A stretch of DNA of 64,000 nucleotides from Boseongicola sp. H5 (GTDB taxonomy: Bacteria; Pseudomonadota; Alphaproteobacteria; Rhodobacterales; Rhodobacteraceae), in NCBI GenBank assembly GCA_020622165.1, contig JACNMN010000002.1:522996-586995 (forward strand), in the 5' to 3' direction. The position numbers and the translations under genes are program-made. This document shows positions 19,743 to 27,293 of this stretch, piece by piece. How positions within the stretch are numbered: position 1 is the stretch's first letter; each line of letters opens with the position of its first letter. A model generated the notes under the pieces. The model worked only from the letters and a program-made list of their open reading frames with translations. It made no database searches and was not told where the DNA came from.

Positions 19743-20027
19743 ATGCGCAAACTGGCCTATATCCTGCTGAGCCTGCTGCTGGTCGCCTGCCTGCTGCCGA
19801 TTGCCGGGCCGTTCTGGGCCGAGGCCTTCGCCGCGCGCCACGGCTGCACTGTCCATGGCGGTTTTGCCACATCCTGTATCGTGGACGGGGTGGATCGGGG
19901 ACCGGACCTGACCAGAGCGTTCAACGCGGCCTGGATCCTGCTCCTGTCGCTGCCGGTGGGCATCGGTGCGGCCCTGGCGCTCATCTGGCTGGCGGTCTCC
20001 GGTCGCAGGCGGCCTCCGGGCCATTAG
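19743..20027 (+). CDS. Small two-helix membrane protein of unknown function
   Basis: 94 residues with hydrophobic helices at about 4-23 (AYILLSLLLVACLLPIAGPF) and 64-86 (WILLLSLPVGIGAALALIWL), a Cys pair between them (HGCTVHGG...SCIVDG) and a basic C-terminus. The Cys at residue 16 could be part of a lipobox-like LVAC but the context is weak. It is not recognised. It lies between hisA and hisF on the same strand and has a usable start (AAAGGA before the ATG). Confidence 0.6.
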   Translation: MRKLAYILLSLLLVACLLPIAGPFWAEAFAARHGCTVHGGFATSCIVDGVDRGPDLTRAFNAAWILLLSLPVGIGAALALIWLAVSGRRRPPGH

Positions 20028-20120
20028 CGCCGCTTCGTCCCGCCCGGTCTCCACGCGCCTCTGGCCTGTGCCGCGCTTTGGCCATAAACAAAGCCGTGTC
20101 ACTGACGGAAAGGCGCCTTC

Positions 20121-20882
20121 ATGCTGAAAACCCGGATCATTCCCTGCCTGGACGTGGCCGACGGGCGCGTGGTCAAGGGCGTGAACTTCGTCGATCTGGT
20201 CGATGCGGGCGACCCGGTGGAAAGTGCGCGGGCCTATGACGCGGCGGGGGCCGATGAGCTCTGCTTTCTCGACATCCATGCGACCCATGAAAACCGCGGC
20301 ACGATGTATGATCTGGCAACCCGCACGGCGGAGCAGTGTTTCATGCCCCTCACCATCGGCGGCGGTGTCCGCACGGTGGACGATGTACGCGCGCTGCTGC
20401 TGGCCGGCGCGGACAAGGTGAGTTTCAATTCGTCCGCTGTCGCGGACCCCGACGTCGTGGCGCGCGCGGCGGACAGATTCGGCTCCCAATGCATCGTCGT
20501 GGCGATTGACGCGAAAACCGTAGCACCCGGCAAATGGGAGATCTTCACCCATGGCGGGCGCAAACCGACGGGCATCGACGCGGTCGAATTCGCCGGAACC
20601 GTCGCCGCGAAGGGCGCGGGCGAGATCCTGCTGACCTCGATGGATCGCGACGGGACACGGGCGGGTTTCAACCTGCCACTGACCCGCGCCATCGCCGATG
20701 CGGTCCCGATCCCGGTGATCGCCTCGGGCGGGGTCGGCACACTGGATCATCTTGTCGAAGGGGTGACCGAGGGCCATGCCAGCGCCGTTCTGGCCGCCTC
20801 GATCTTCCATTTCGGCGACTACGCCATCGCCGAGGCCAAGGCCCATATGGCCAAGGCCGGCATTCCGATGAGGTTATCATGA
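20121..20882 (+). CDS. hisF: Imidazole glycerol phosphate synthase, cyclase subunit
   Basis: Cyclase that uses ammonia from HisH to form imidazole glycerol phosphate and AICAR. 253-residue TIM barrel with catalytic Asp11 ([17 protein letters not shown]) and the second Asp in VVAIDAKT; phosphate motifs GGGVRTV and [10 protein letters not shown]. Its stop overlaps the hisE start (ATGA). It ends one step of the his cluster that began with hisB. Confidence 0.97.
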   Translation: MLKTRIIPCLDVADGRVVKGVNFVDLVDAGDPVESARAYDAAGADELCFLDIHATHENRGTMYDLATRTAEQCFMPLTIGGGVRTVDDVRALLLAGADKVSFNSSAVADPDVVARAADRFGSQCIVVAIDAKTVAPGKWEIFTHGGRKPTGIDAVEFAGTVAAKGAGEILLTSMDRDGTRAGFNLPLTRAIADAVPIPVIASGGVGTLDHLVEGVTEGHASAVLAASIFHFGDYAIAEAKAHMAKAGIPMRLS

Positions 20883-21190
20883 GCGTACTGGACCGATTGG
20901 CCGAAACCGTCGCGGCCCGCAAGCTGGCCGATCCCGAAAAAAGCTGGACCGCGCAGCTTCTGTCGAAGGGGCCAGAGGCCTGCGCCCGGAAGTTCGGCGA
21001 GGAAGCGATAGAGGCGATCGTGGAGGCGGTGAAGGGCGACCGTGCCGCGCTGGCCAGCGAGGGGGCGGACGTCCTGTATCATTTTCTGGTGATGCTGGCG
21101 GCCTTAGACCTGACGCTGGCCGATGTGCTTGCCGAGCTGGAGCATCGGGAGGATCGCTCGGGCCTCGACGAAAAGGCCTCCCGGATCTGA
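20879..21190 (+). CDS. hisE: Phosphoribosyl-ATP pyrophosphatase
   Basis: Second step of histidine biosynthesis, hydrolysing phosphoribosyl-ATP to phosphoribosyl-AMP. 103 residues of the all-alpha MazG-like fold with the acidic metal-binding motif [13 protein letters not shown] and later [13 protein letters not shown]. The ATG at 20879 overlaps the hisF stop by 4 bp; the open frame upstream is a hisF shadow. HisI is a separate gene outside this window. Confidence 0.95.
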   Translation: MSVLDRLAETVAARKLADPEKSWTAQLLSKGPEACARKFGEEAIEAIVEAVKGDRAALASEGADVLYHFLVMLAALDLTLADVLAELEHREDRSGLDEKASRI

Positions 21191-21370
21191 CGTACCGCCG
21201 GCAGGCGAACCACGAGACCCTGAAACGACGCCCGCGCCGACAAGTCCGCCCGCTTCATGGGGCATGCCGTCTGGCGCGGAAACCCGGCGGAGATCGCGCA
21301 GGCTCAACACGCAGATCCCGCCCCCAACGAAGATGCCCGGCTGCTGCGCAGGGGTGCGGCCTCACGCGGC

Positions 21371-21850
21371 TCAGAGTTTCGAACTGATGATGCCTGTCGC
21401 GAATCCACCCATCCGCAGCTCTCCGAACAAGCGCTGGTACTCGATCTTGGGGCAGCGGTTCTGGATCACCTGAATACCCGCCGCCTCTGCCCGCGCGGCG
21501 GCCTCCGGATGGGTCACCCCGATCTGCATCCAGATGGTTTTCGGGCGCGGCTCCATCGCCAGCGCAACCTCGACAATGGCCGGAACCGCTTCGGGTCTGC
21601 GAAAGATATCCACCACATCCACCGGTTCGGCGATGTCGGAAAGGTCGGCCACGACATCGGCCCCGAACAACACCTTGCCAAGCTGGCCGGGGTTCACCGG
21701 GATCACGTGATACCCCTTCAGCGACAGGTAGCGCGCCACGTAATGGCTTGGGCGCACGGGGTTAGGAGACACGCCGACACAGGCGAAGCTTTTGCTTTCC
21801 TTGAGAATTTTTCGCAACAGGTCGTCAGATGGCGTTTCGGTCATGGCCAT
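21371..21850 (-). CDS. CoA-binding domain protein (YccU type)
   Basis: 159 residues with a Rossmann-like CoA-binding fold: FACVGVSPNPVRPSHYVARYL, GYHVIPVNPG, VDVVDIFRRPEAVP and TIWMQIGVTHPEAAARA. It resembles the isolated CoA-binding domain of succinyl-CoA ligase and E. coli YccU. Its biochemical role is not known. A second ATG at residue 3 (MTETPSD) is possible. It is a single gene that ends 180 bases from hisE in convergent orientation. Confidence 0.85.
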   Translation of the reverse strand: MAMTETPSDDLLRKILKESKSFACVGVSPNPVRPSHYVARYLSLKGYHVIPVNPGQLGKVLFGADVVADLSDIAEPVDVVDIFRRPEAVPAIVEVALAMEPRPKTIWMQIGVTHPEAAARAEAAGIQVIQNRCPKIEYQRLFGELRMGGFATGIISSKL

Positions 21851-21863
21851 GGATTAGCACATG

Positions 21864-21897
21864 AAAAAAGCGCCCGCAGCAAAAACGCAGCGGGCGC
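21864..21897 (-). terminator. Strong intrinsic terminator, leftward
   Basis: On the minus strand GCGCCCGC pairs perfectly with GCGGGCGC (21870-21877 and 21890-21897). Further GC pairs lie inside after a U-U mismatch, and six U residues follow (A-run at 21864-21869 on the plus strand). This is a textbook Rho-independent terminator. It ends transcripts from the YHS gene or from a separate small RNA located between them. Confidence 0.85.
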
Positions 21898-21975
21898 AAG
21901 TCACGGAACGAGGGACAGTGATGGACGGGCGGTGTTCCGAACCGCCGCGTCATACGTTGTATTTAGGCAACGCTT
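21864..21975 (-). ncRNA. Candidate structured small RNA or 3' UTR
   Basis: Read leftward, the 112 bases before the terminator hold two more hairpins: CGTTG/CAACG around an 8-base loop (21955-21972) and GGCGGT/ACCGCC around a 7-base loop (21928-21946). There is no ORF. It starts only about 45 bases after the stop of the YHS gene, so a structured 3' UTR, or a 3'-UTR-derived small RNA, is equally possible. No promoter could be firmly identified. Confidence 0.3.
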
Positions 21976-22017
21976 GAAGCTTTTAAAGGCCAAGCACGTT
22001 TTTGTGATGACGGCACC

Positions 22018-22470
22018 CTAGCCCAGAATCGCGGGCCAGTTCGCCTCACCTGCGGCGATGACGTCCGGCAACTCGGCCAGCCAGAGATCCCGGGCACGCA
22101 GATTGGCGTTCAGATACAGGCGGTCCTCGTAGACGGTCCAGGCCTCGGGAATGGTCGGTGCAAGATAGCCGCGGGAGGCGGCAAAGGCGCAATATCCGCC
22201 AAAGGCCGGAGCATAGCGTTCGGGATCGGCCGCAAACATGTCGCGATTGACCGCGCTGGAAAACTGCCAGCGCGCGCCCATCCAGTCATGGCTGTGATCG
22301 GCCGTGCCCGGTACGGGCGCATTCCGGGTGAAATACGCCACCGCGTCCGTCCCGTCGATGGCAATGCCCCCCTCCGCGTAGATCGGAGGCTCGCCGGCCA
22401 TGGCGGCGGGGGCCATGGCGATCAGCGGTGTGGCGGCGAAAAGGCGCAGGGTGGTCCGTCGGGTTAGCAT
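22018..22470 (-). CDS. Exported YHS domain protein
   Basis: 150 residues with a twin-arginine-like signal peptide (MLTRRTTLRLFAATPLIAMAPA) and a YHS-type domain: AVAYFTRNAPVPG, WQFSSAVNRDMFAADPERYAP, FGGYCAFAASRG, ending ANWPAIL. This is the class often named YHS domain (seleno)protein, found near metal and copper genes, of unknown role. The ATG at 22470 was preferred over an upstream TTG (22497) since GGAG precedes it and it places RR at the N-terminus. Confidence 0.8.
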   Translation of the reverse strand: MLTRRTTLRLFAATPLIAMAPAAMAGEPPIYAEGGIAIDGTDAVAYFTRNAPVPGTADHSHDWMGARWQFSSAVNRDMFAADPERYAPAFGGYCAFAASRGYLAPTIPEAWTVYEDRLYLNANLRARDLWLAELPDVIAAGEANWPAILG

Positions 22471-22581
22471 GGGAAATGGCTCCGTGTGCTCGGTCAATGG
22501 GTATATCTTCCCACTATGCCTGTCGGGCCCGGCGGCGAAATCCCCCCTGACGCAAGCGTGACCGACCGTGTCTGGACCGGT

Positions 22582-22881
22582 CTAGTCGAAGATATCCTCG
22601 ACCAGATCGAACGCTTCCTCGAAAGCCTTCTTCCACATCGGCTTGCGGCGCTTGCGTTTCGTCTTCCGGCGGGGCGGGCCGTGCACATACTCCACATAAG
22701 GCCCGGCTTGCGGAGGGCTGCGTTTGACCGCGGGGCTTTCGGTCTGTTTCAACGCCTTCATCTCGTGCAGCGGTGCCCCGCAGGACCCGCAGGCAAGCTC
22801 ATGCCCGCCACGCGCCGTCAGCTTCAGCATCGTGCGCGAACCGCAATAGCAGCAGGTCGCGATCTTGGTTCCGTTGGGCAT
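22582..22881 (-). CDS. Small zinc-ribbon protein of unknown function
   Basis: 99 residues. The N-terminus has a zinc-ribbon-like set of Cys: ATCCYCGSR and ELACGSCGAPL, about 20 residues apart. The middle is proline-rich and basic (PPRRKTKRKRRKP). The C-terminus is acidic/amphipathic (KKAFEEAFDLVEDIFD). The start MPNGTKIA at 22881 is used; earlier codons overlap the upstream rRNA methyltransferase. It follows that gene by 4 bases and is probably co-transcribed. Binding of nucleic acid is possible but unproven. Confidence 0.65.
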   Translation of the reverse strand: MPNGTKIATCCYCGSRTMLKLTARGGHELACGSCGAPLHEMKALKQTESPAVKRSPPQAGPYVEYVHGPPRRKTKRKRRKPMWKKAFEEAFDLVEDIFD

Positions 22882-22885
22882 GGCG

Positions 22886-23665
22886 CTATCCTCTCGCCAC
22901 TGCATATAGGGAGACGGCCGCCGCATTTGAAACATTCAGCGACCCGAAATCGCCAACCGCCGGGATGCGGACCAGTTGGTCGCACAGCTCCCGCGTCCGC
23001 TCTCTCAGGCCCGGCCCCTCCGCGCCCAGAACAAGTGCGATGGGCCGGTCCCGGAACGTCGCCGCCGCGTCCCCGATCTCGACCTCGCCCGCGCCATCGA
23101 GCCCGAGCAGAACATATCCCAGCTTGCGCAGCTCCAGCATCGTGTCGCCCAGGTTCTTCACCCGCAAATAGGGCTGACGCTCCAACGCGCCCGACGCGGT
23201 CTTGGCCAGGGCCCCGGTTTCGGGCGCCGAGTGGCGGGCCGGTGCGATCACCGCCCGCGCGCCGAACACTTCTGCGGAGCGCAGGATCGCCCCGACATTG
23301 TGCGGATCGGTCACGCGGTCGAGCAAAAGCAGCCGCGCGGCCCCGTCCCCCGACACCGCGATGTCCGACAGTGGCCCCCAGTCGAGCTGTTTCACTTCCA
23401 GTGCCGCGCCCTGATGAACCGAGCCCGGATCGAGAGGTGCCGCGAACTTGCGCGGATCGGCCATTTCCGGCGTCACGCCGCTTGCCGCAATCGCCTCCGC
23501 CAGCTTGTCGGCCGCATTCTTGGTCACCACCAGCCGCAATTTGATCCGCGCCGGATTTGCAAGCGCGTCGCGCACGGCATGCAGGCCGAAAAGCCATACG
23601 GTTTCCGCCGTCGCGGCCCGTCTCGCCTGCTCTTTCTCGATCACCCAGGTGGGTTTCTTGGCCAT
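22886..23665 (-). CDS. TrmH-family rRNA 2'-O-methyltransferase (RlmB-like)
   Basis: 259 residues of the SPOUT superfamily: an N-terminal substrate-binding domain (WLFGLHAVRDALANP) and a C-terminal knotted domain with the three TrmH motifs, RVTDPHNVGAILRSAEVFG, LVLGAEGPGLRERT and IPAVGDFGSLNVSNAAAV. RlmB methylates G2251 of 23S rRNA; that target is inferred from similarity. The ATG at 23665 gives the expected MAKKP-type basic start. It lies leftward next to the zinc-ribbon gene. Confidence 0.88.
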   Translation of the reverse strand: MAKKPTWVIEKEQARRAATAETVWLFGLHAVRDALANPARIKLRLVVTKNAADKLAEAIAASGVTPEMADPRKFAAPLDPGSVHQGAALEVKQLDWGPLSDIAVSGDGAARLLLLDRVTDPHNVGAILRSAEVFGARAVIAPARHSAPETGALAKTASGALERQPYLRVKNLGDTMLELRKLGYVLLGLDGAGEVEIGDAAATFRDRPIALVLGAEGPGLRERTRELCDQLVRIPAVGDFGSLNVSNAAAVSLYAVARG

Positions 23666-23743
23666 CCGCTCACCTCCGGCGCAGACCTTGCGTCGCGCCA
23701 AACGGGAGTGCAAGCTAAAGCGGCTCCCATGAAAGGGTCCCCC

Positions 23744-24103
23744 ATGCTGTCGCTTGCGCTTCTGAAGATTCCGGTCACCGATCTGGACCGCGCCAAGGCG
23801 TTCTATTCCAAGCTGTTCGAGGCGACCCCGGTCTTTCACAGCGCGGAGTTCGGCTGGACCCAGTTCATGCTCGGAAGCCTGCCGGTCGCGCTGTATATCC
23901 CCTGCAAGGGCGGCGGCGCCGGCCTACCCGGCCATGACCTCGATTTTCAACTTTTCGCCCCTGACCTGCCGGCCCTGAAGGACCGTATCGAACAGGACGC
24001 AACTGGTGCGGAGATCCATGAAAACGCCGATGGCAGCCAATCTCTGGAGTTTCGCGACCCCGACGGGAACGGTGTGAAGATCATGGCGCGAGTTGACCCT
24101 TGA
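23744..24103 (+). CDS. VOC/glyoxalase superfamily protein
   Basis: 119 residues with a beta-alpha-beta-beta-beta layout repeated twice: KIPVTDLDRAKAFYSKLF at the N-terminus and SLEFRDPDGNGVKIMAR at the C-terminus. The substrate cannot be read from the sequence. ATG at 23744 is preceded by AAAGGG; ATG at 23729 is an in-frame alternative adding five residues. It is divergent from the rRNA methyltransferase and sits 35 bases before the tRNA gene. Confidence 0.8.
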   Translation: MLSLALLKIPVTDLDRAKAFYSKLFEATPVFHSAEFGWTQFMLGSLPVALYIPCKGGGAGLPGHDLDFQLFAPDLPALKDRIEQDATGAEIHENADGSQSLEFRDPDGNGVKIMARVDP

Positions 24104-24138
24104 CGCCCCCGTCCCCGCCCGATATTTCGCGCAACGTT

Positions 24139-24222
24139 GGGCGACAGGCCGCAAGGTGTGGCAGGGGACTGTAACTCCCTCGCGGAGACGCACGCCTGGT
24201 TCGATTCCAGGGTCGCCCACCA
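24139..24222 (+). tRNA. tRNA-Tyr (anticodon GTA)
   Basis: Class II tRNA with encoded CCA. Acceptor GGGCGAC (24139-24145) pairs with GTCGCCC (24212-24218). The anticodon stem GGGGA/TCCCT encloses CTGTAAC with anticodon GTA (24171-24173). A long variable arm has GCG/CGC around GAGA, and the T arm is CCTGG/CCAGG around TTCGATT. The D stem is three pairs (GCC/GGC) around GCAAGGTGT. Position 8 reads A instead of the usual U. An antisense frame giving a PGIEPG-type peptide across this gene is a known kind of spurious protein. Confidence 0.88.
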
Positions 24223-24554
24223 TCCCGCACTTCTGCGTTGAAAATTCCGCTAACACCTTGAATGGAAAGGTGGGTTTGGCGGTTCGATAGCAGTTTCACG
24301 GTTATACCGAAGAGACCCTGCGAAGGCCAGTTTCAGCACTATGCGTTTTTGGAGAATGCCCCACTTTTCGTAGATATCCCAAGGGTTTGCCAAAAATCCG
24401 GGACGCTGTTCGATAAATCGTTCGCTCTGCCCTTCCGGCGGCATATCGTTCATGCAGACGATACATGCGTTGAACGCTGGACCGAACGCACCTACAACCT
24501 TTGCGGACAGTGTCAGGCCCGGCAATTTCGTCTGAGTAGTGGGATGTGCGTTGT
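24223..24554. other. Gene-poor stretch 3' of tRNA-Tyr
   Basis: About 330 bases with lower GC than the surroundings. A plus-strand frame (24262-24579) has two CxxC pairs but uses mixed third positions and overlaps the next gene, and no family was recognised. No repeat of the tRNA 3' end was found to mark an attachment site. It probably holds the promoter of the GT61-FkbM gene. Confidence 0.5.
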
Positions 24555-26297
24555 ATGCGGATTATCGATGACGCAGTGATTGTGCCCAATGCAAGGGGTG
24601 ACGGCGGTCTGGGGGTTTTGGATGCGAAGGGACGTTTCGTCCCTGAAAGCACGATCTTTCGTGGAGACGTTGCTCTCTTTTCGCCGCCGGCTCCCATCGA
24701 GCCTGTAGAGCACATCGCCGGAACTCACCTTTTTGCCGGGATCATGTCTTGGCATTTCGGCCATTTTCTGGTCGAGAGCCTTTCCCGGCTTTGGCCGATT
24801 CACGCCCCACCCGAGTCGTTTGACTCACTGTTGTTCGTGCCAAAGGGGCCCGCTGATCGTGATCGAGTTGAAACAGGCTTTCAGGCAGAGTTTCTTGATA
24901 TCCTGTCGCCGGGGGTGCGCAGACAGGTATTGACGCGGCCCACACGTGTCGATCGCCTGATCGTGCCGGAGCAGGGTTTTGGCACCGGCGCGCTGGAAAC
25001 GGGCACTCCCGAATTCCGCCTTTTCCTGCAGAGCCGGACTTGGCCCGAACCCGAAGCGAACTCGCCAAAGCGACTGTATGTTTCCCGTGCAGGGCTCAGC
25101 AAAACGAAGAAGGGGCGTATTCTAGGCGATGTCGCACTTGAGCAGTATCTCTCCGATCGCGGGTTTCGAGTTCTGCGGCCCGAACGGCTGAGCCTTACCG
25201 AGCAAATCAGCTTGTACAGAGGCGCCAAGCGGATCATCTTCGATGATGGTTCGGCTGTTCACTTGTTTGGCCTCGTCGCCCGACCCGGACAGGTTGCGGC
25301 CTCGATCCAGCGCCGTTTCAGACCGGGTTCCGTGGCCGTCGGTCAGCGCCAGCTTCGTGCCATGGCCGAGGTTGATTTGAAGGTGTTTGATGCAGTCCTG
25401 CGTGAATGGCGCCCAGAAAAACTCGACCGCGCGACATCAAAGAGTCATGGGGAGCTAGATCCAAAACATCTTTTTGAGGCGCTTCGGGGGTTTGGTGCAG
25501 CCATGGATGGCGACACGCATGCCAGTCTTGGCCTGCCATCTTCAAAATCAATTGCTCAGGACATGAAAGGTCACGGCTACCTGCCAGTTAAACGTAGCGA
25601 ACCACTGCGAAAACCAGCAGCCCTGGCGCATTACTGGGGCGTGGAAGTTCCGGCAGGTCCTCATCTCGACAGGAAAAAACTCAGATCGCTCCGCGATGGC
25701 TTTTATGAGCGCCAGGAGGTGAGAAGTGCGTTCGGACACATTCGAAACAGCGACCGGTTGCTGGAACTTGGCGCAGGATCCGGAATCGTGGGAAGTGCAG
25801 TGGCTCTGAATTGCGATGTCGACGCACTTCTGAGTTTCGAAGCCAATTCGGATATGGTGCCGGTAGCCCGCAAGCTTTATGCACGCAACGGCCTGGAGGA
25901 AAGGGCTGAAATCCGCCACGGTATTGTCGTGGCAGGCAGTGACGCGCCGGCCGAAATGGCGTTTGCCGTCGCCGAAGACTACCTCGGCTCGATGGTCGTG
26001 GATGACGGAAGAGCCGCGATCCCCGGAATGCGGCTGGAAACTGTGCCGACTGTAGACTTTTCCAAGATCGTAGAAGAGTTTCGTCCAACTGCCCTCCTGA
26101 TGGATATTGAGGGTGGGGAACTGACCTTGCTGGAGAGCGCGGACCTGTCCTGCTTTCGGGTCGTGGTTGTCGAGCTGCATCGCGACATTTACGGGCGCGA
26201 TGGAATGAAGAGATGCCGGGCAGCGCTGAGCACAGCGGGTTTGCGTCCCGATCCCCTATACTGCCGTCGCGGCGTTGAAGCCTGGATACGCGATTGA
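24555..26297 (+). CDS. GT61-type glycosyltransferase fused to FkbM methyltransferase
   Basis: 580 residues in two parts. The N-terminal half (about 40-300) resembles DUF563/GT61 glycosyltransferases: MSWHFGHFLVESLSRLWPIH, KRLYVSRAGLS, and FDDGSAVHLFGLVA. The C-terminal part (about 380-575) is a FkbM-type SAM methyltransferase with LLELGAGSGIVGSA (motif I), LSFEAN, ALLMDIEGGELTLL and VVVELHRDIYG. It likely modifies a surface polysaccharide or glycoconjugate. A GTG at 24546 is an alternative start. Codon use is less GC-biased than neighbours, suggesting transfer. Confidence 0.8.
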   Translation: MRIIDDAVIVPNARGDGGLGVLDAKGRFVPESTIFRGDVALFSPPAPIEPVEHIAGTHLFAGIMSWHFGHFLVESLSRLWPIHAPPESFDSLLFVPKGPADRDRVETGFQAEFLDILSPGVRRQVLTRPTRVDRLIVPEQGFGTGALETGTPEFRLFLQSRTWPEPEANSPKRLYVSRAGLSKTKKGRILGDVALEQYLSDRGFRVLRPERLSLTEQISLYRGAKRIIFDDGSAVHLFGLVARPGQVAASIQRRFRPGSVAVGQRQLRAMAEVDLKVFDAVLREWRPEKLDRATSKSHGELDPKHLFEALRGFGAAMDGDTHASLGLPSSKSIAQDMKGHGYLPVKRSEPLRKPAALAHYWGVEVPAGPHLDRKKLRSLRDGFYERQEVRSAFGHIRNSDRLLELGAGSGIVGSAVALNCDVDALLSFEANSDMVPVARKLYARNGLEERAEIRHGIVVAGSDAPAEMAFAVAEDYLGSMVVDDGRAAIPGMRLETVPTVDFSKIVEEFRPTALLMDIEGGELTLLESADLSCFRVVVVELHRDIYGRDGMKRCRAALSTAGLRPDPLYCRRGVEAWIRD

Positions 26298-26761
26298 ACC
26301 CAAAGCAGTGACTTGGTCGCGTCCCTTTGCTTTCCCGCCAAACCGATCTTGGGCGGAAGTAAGGAACATGCATATGCTTTGCCGGAAGGCATCACAGAAA
26401 GTGGCAATTCCAGTTCAAAACGCCAAGGATTGATCTTAAGAGCCGGGGCGGCGGATTGCCAATTCCAGGCCGCCGCTCAGCGATCATGTAGTCTATCCGC
26501 AAAAGTCTTTTTTCCGATCGGCTTCATTCTGGCGGCGCACATAACGCTTCGGCGCTCTTGCAGCCGCAACCGGGGCGCCACTTGCCGTTCCCCGCGATCT
26601 CGATCCATCGCACGCGATGCAGCACTCTCGTTCTTAAGGCGCCCCGGCCTTCAACGGGGCGGGGATCCAGCTCCGGAGGTCCTCTATCCCGATCGGCTGC
26701 CCCGGGCCTTTGCGGCCGTAGCGGCAGGGCGCAGTAACCCGGAGCCGGGGCGCGGCGCGGG
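26298..26761. other. 464-base region without a convincing gene
   Basis: The left half (to about 26550) is AT-richer like the preceding gene and the right half is very GC-rich. An open plus-strand frame (26313-26999) crosses the change in composition and overlaps a better minus-strand gene, so it is not called. No insertion-sequence ends or tRNA fragments were recognised. It may be a join between transferred and core DNA. Confidence 0.4.
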
Positions 26762-27136
26762 TCAGACGGAGGGGGCGTGGGCGCCGCTTCTGATCAGCTT
26801 CAACAGCGCCATGAGCAAGGCATGGCCGACGGTCGGGCCCAGCCCTACGCCCACAAACGCGTCGTTGTCGCGCGATGACGTCTCCCGCAGGGAGCAGCGC
26901 CAATGCCCGTCCGGCTCGGTCGCCTTGCCGCGGAGGGAAATCGTCCAACCCGGAAGACAGGTATCGACCAGATGCAGCGCCGCATCGGTGCCTGCGTGAC
27001 CTGTGTGATCGATCTGGGCGGCCATGGGGAACTCTGCCGCGATTCCCGCCGAGACCTCCTCCAGCAACGCTTCATCCACCGCGCCGGCCGTTTCGACACG
27101 GGCCAACAAGCTGTCTATCTGATCATTTCTGGTCAT
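26762..27136 (-). CDS. Small hypothetical protein, possibly phage ABA-sandwich-like
   Basis: 124 residues. The opening MTRNDQIDSLLARVETA, the central LPGWTISLRGK and the ending ALLMALLKLIRS resemble a family of small phage-type proteins with an alpha-beta-alpha sandwich, but this match is by eye. No catalytic motif, signal or helix was seen. GAGGAAGCGC lies just before the ATG, supporting the start. It is divergent from ppsA across 157 bases. Confidence 0.5.
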   Translation of the reverse strand: MTRNDQIDSLLARVETAGAVDEALLEEVSAGIAAEFPMAAQIDHTGHAGTDAALHLVDTCLPGWTISLRGKATEPDGHWRCSLRETSSRDNDAFVGVGLGPTVGHALLMALLKLIRSGAHAPSV

Positions 27137-27293
27137 GCGCTTCCTCGTCTTGCAAATCGGTCCGGGTCAGCCCCGGGGCTCTGGATTTCTATCTGAATTC
27201 ATTGCAGGTGAAATTGACACACCTCAATTCGCGTGTCTCCACATCCGGCCATAGTACGCCGGACAGCACATTCAAAACGCCGAGGAGGGCGCA

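Noticed and set aside
23924..24256. Minus-strand ORF across the tRNA with a PGIEPG-like peptide
   Set aside because: This peptide is the antisense translation of a tRNA gene and is a common spurious annotation; the tRNA fold is clear.
24262..24579. Plus-strand ORF with two CxxC pairs
   Set aside because: Third-position use is mixed, it overlaps the start of the GT61-FkbM gene, and the Cys pairs alone do not define a family.
26313..26999. 228-codon plus-strand open frame
   Set aside because: It crosses a composition change and overlaps the minus-strand gene at 26762-27136, which has a good ribosome-binding site and compact protein-like sequence.
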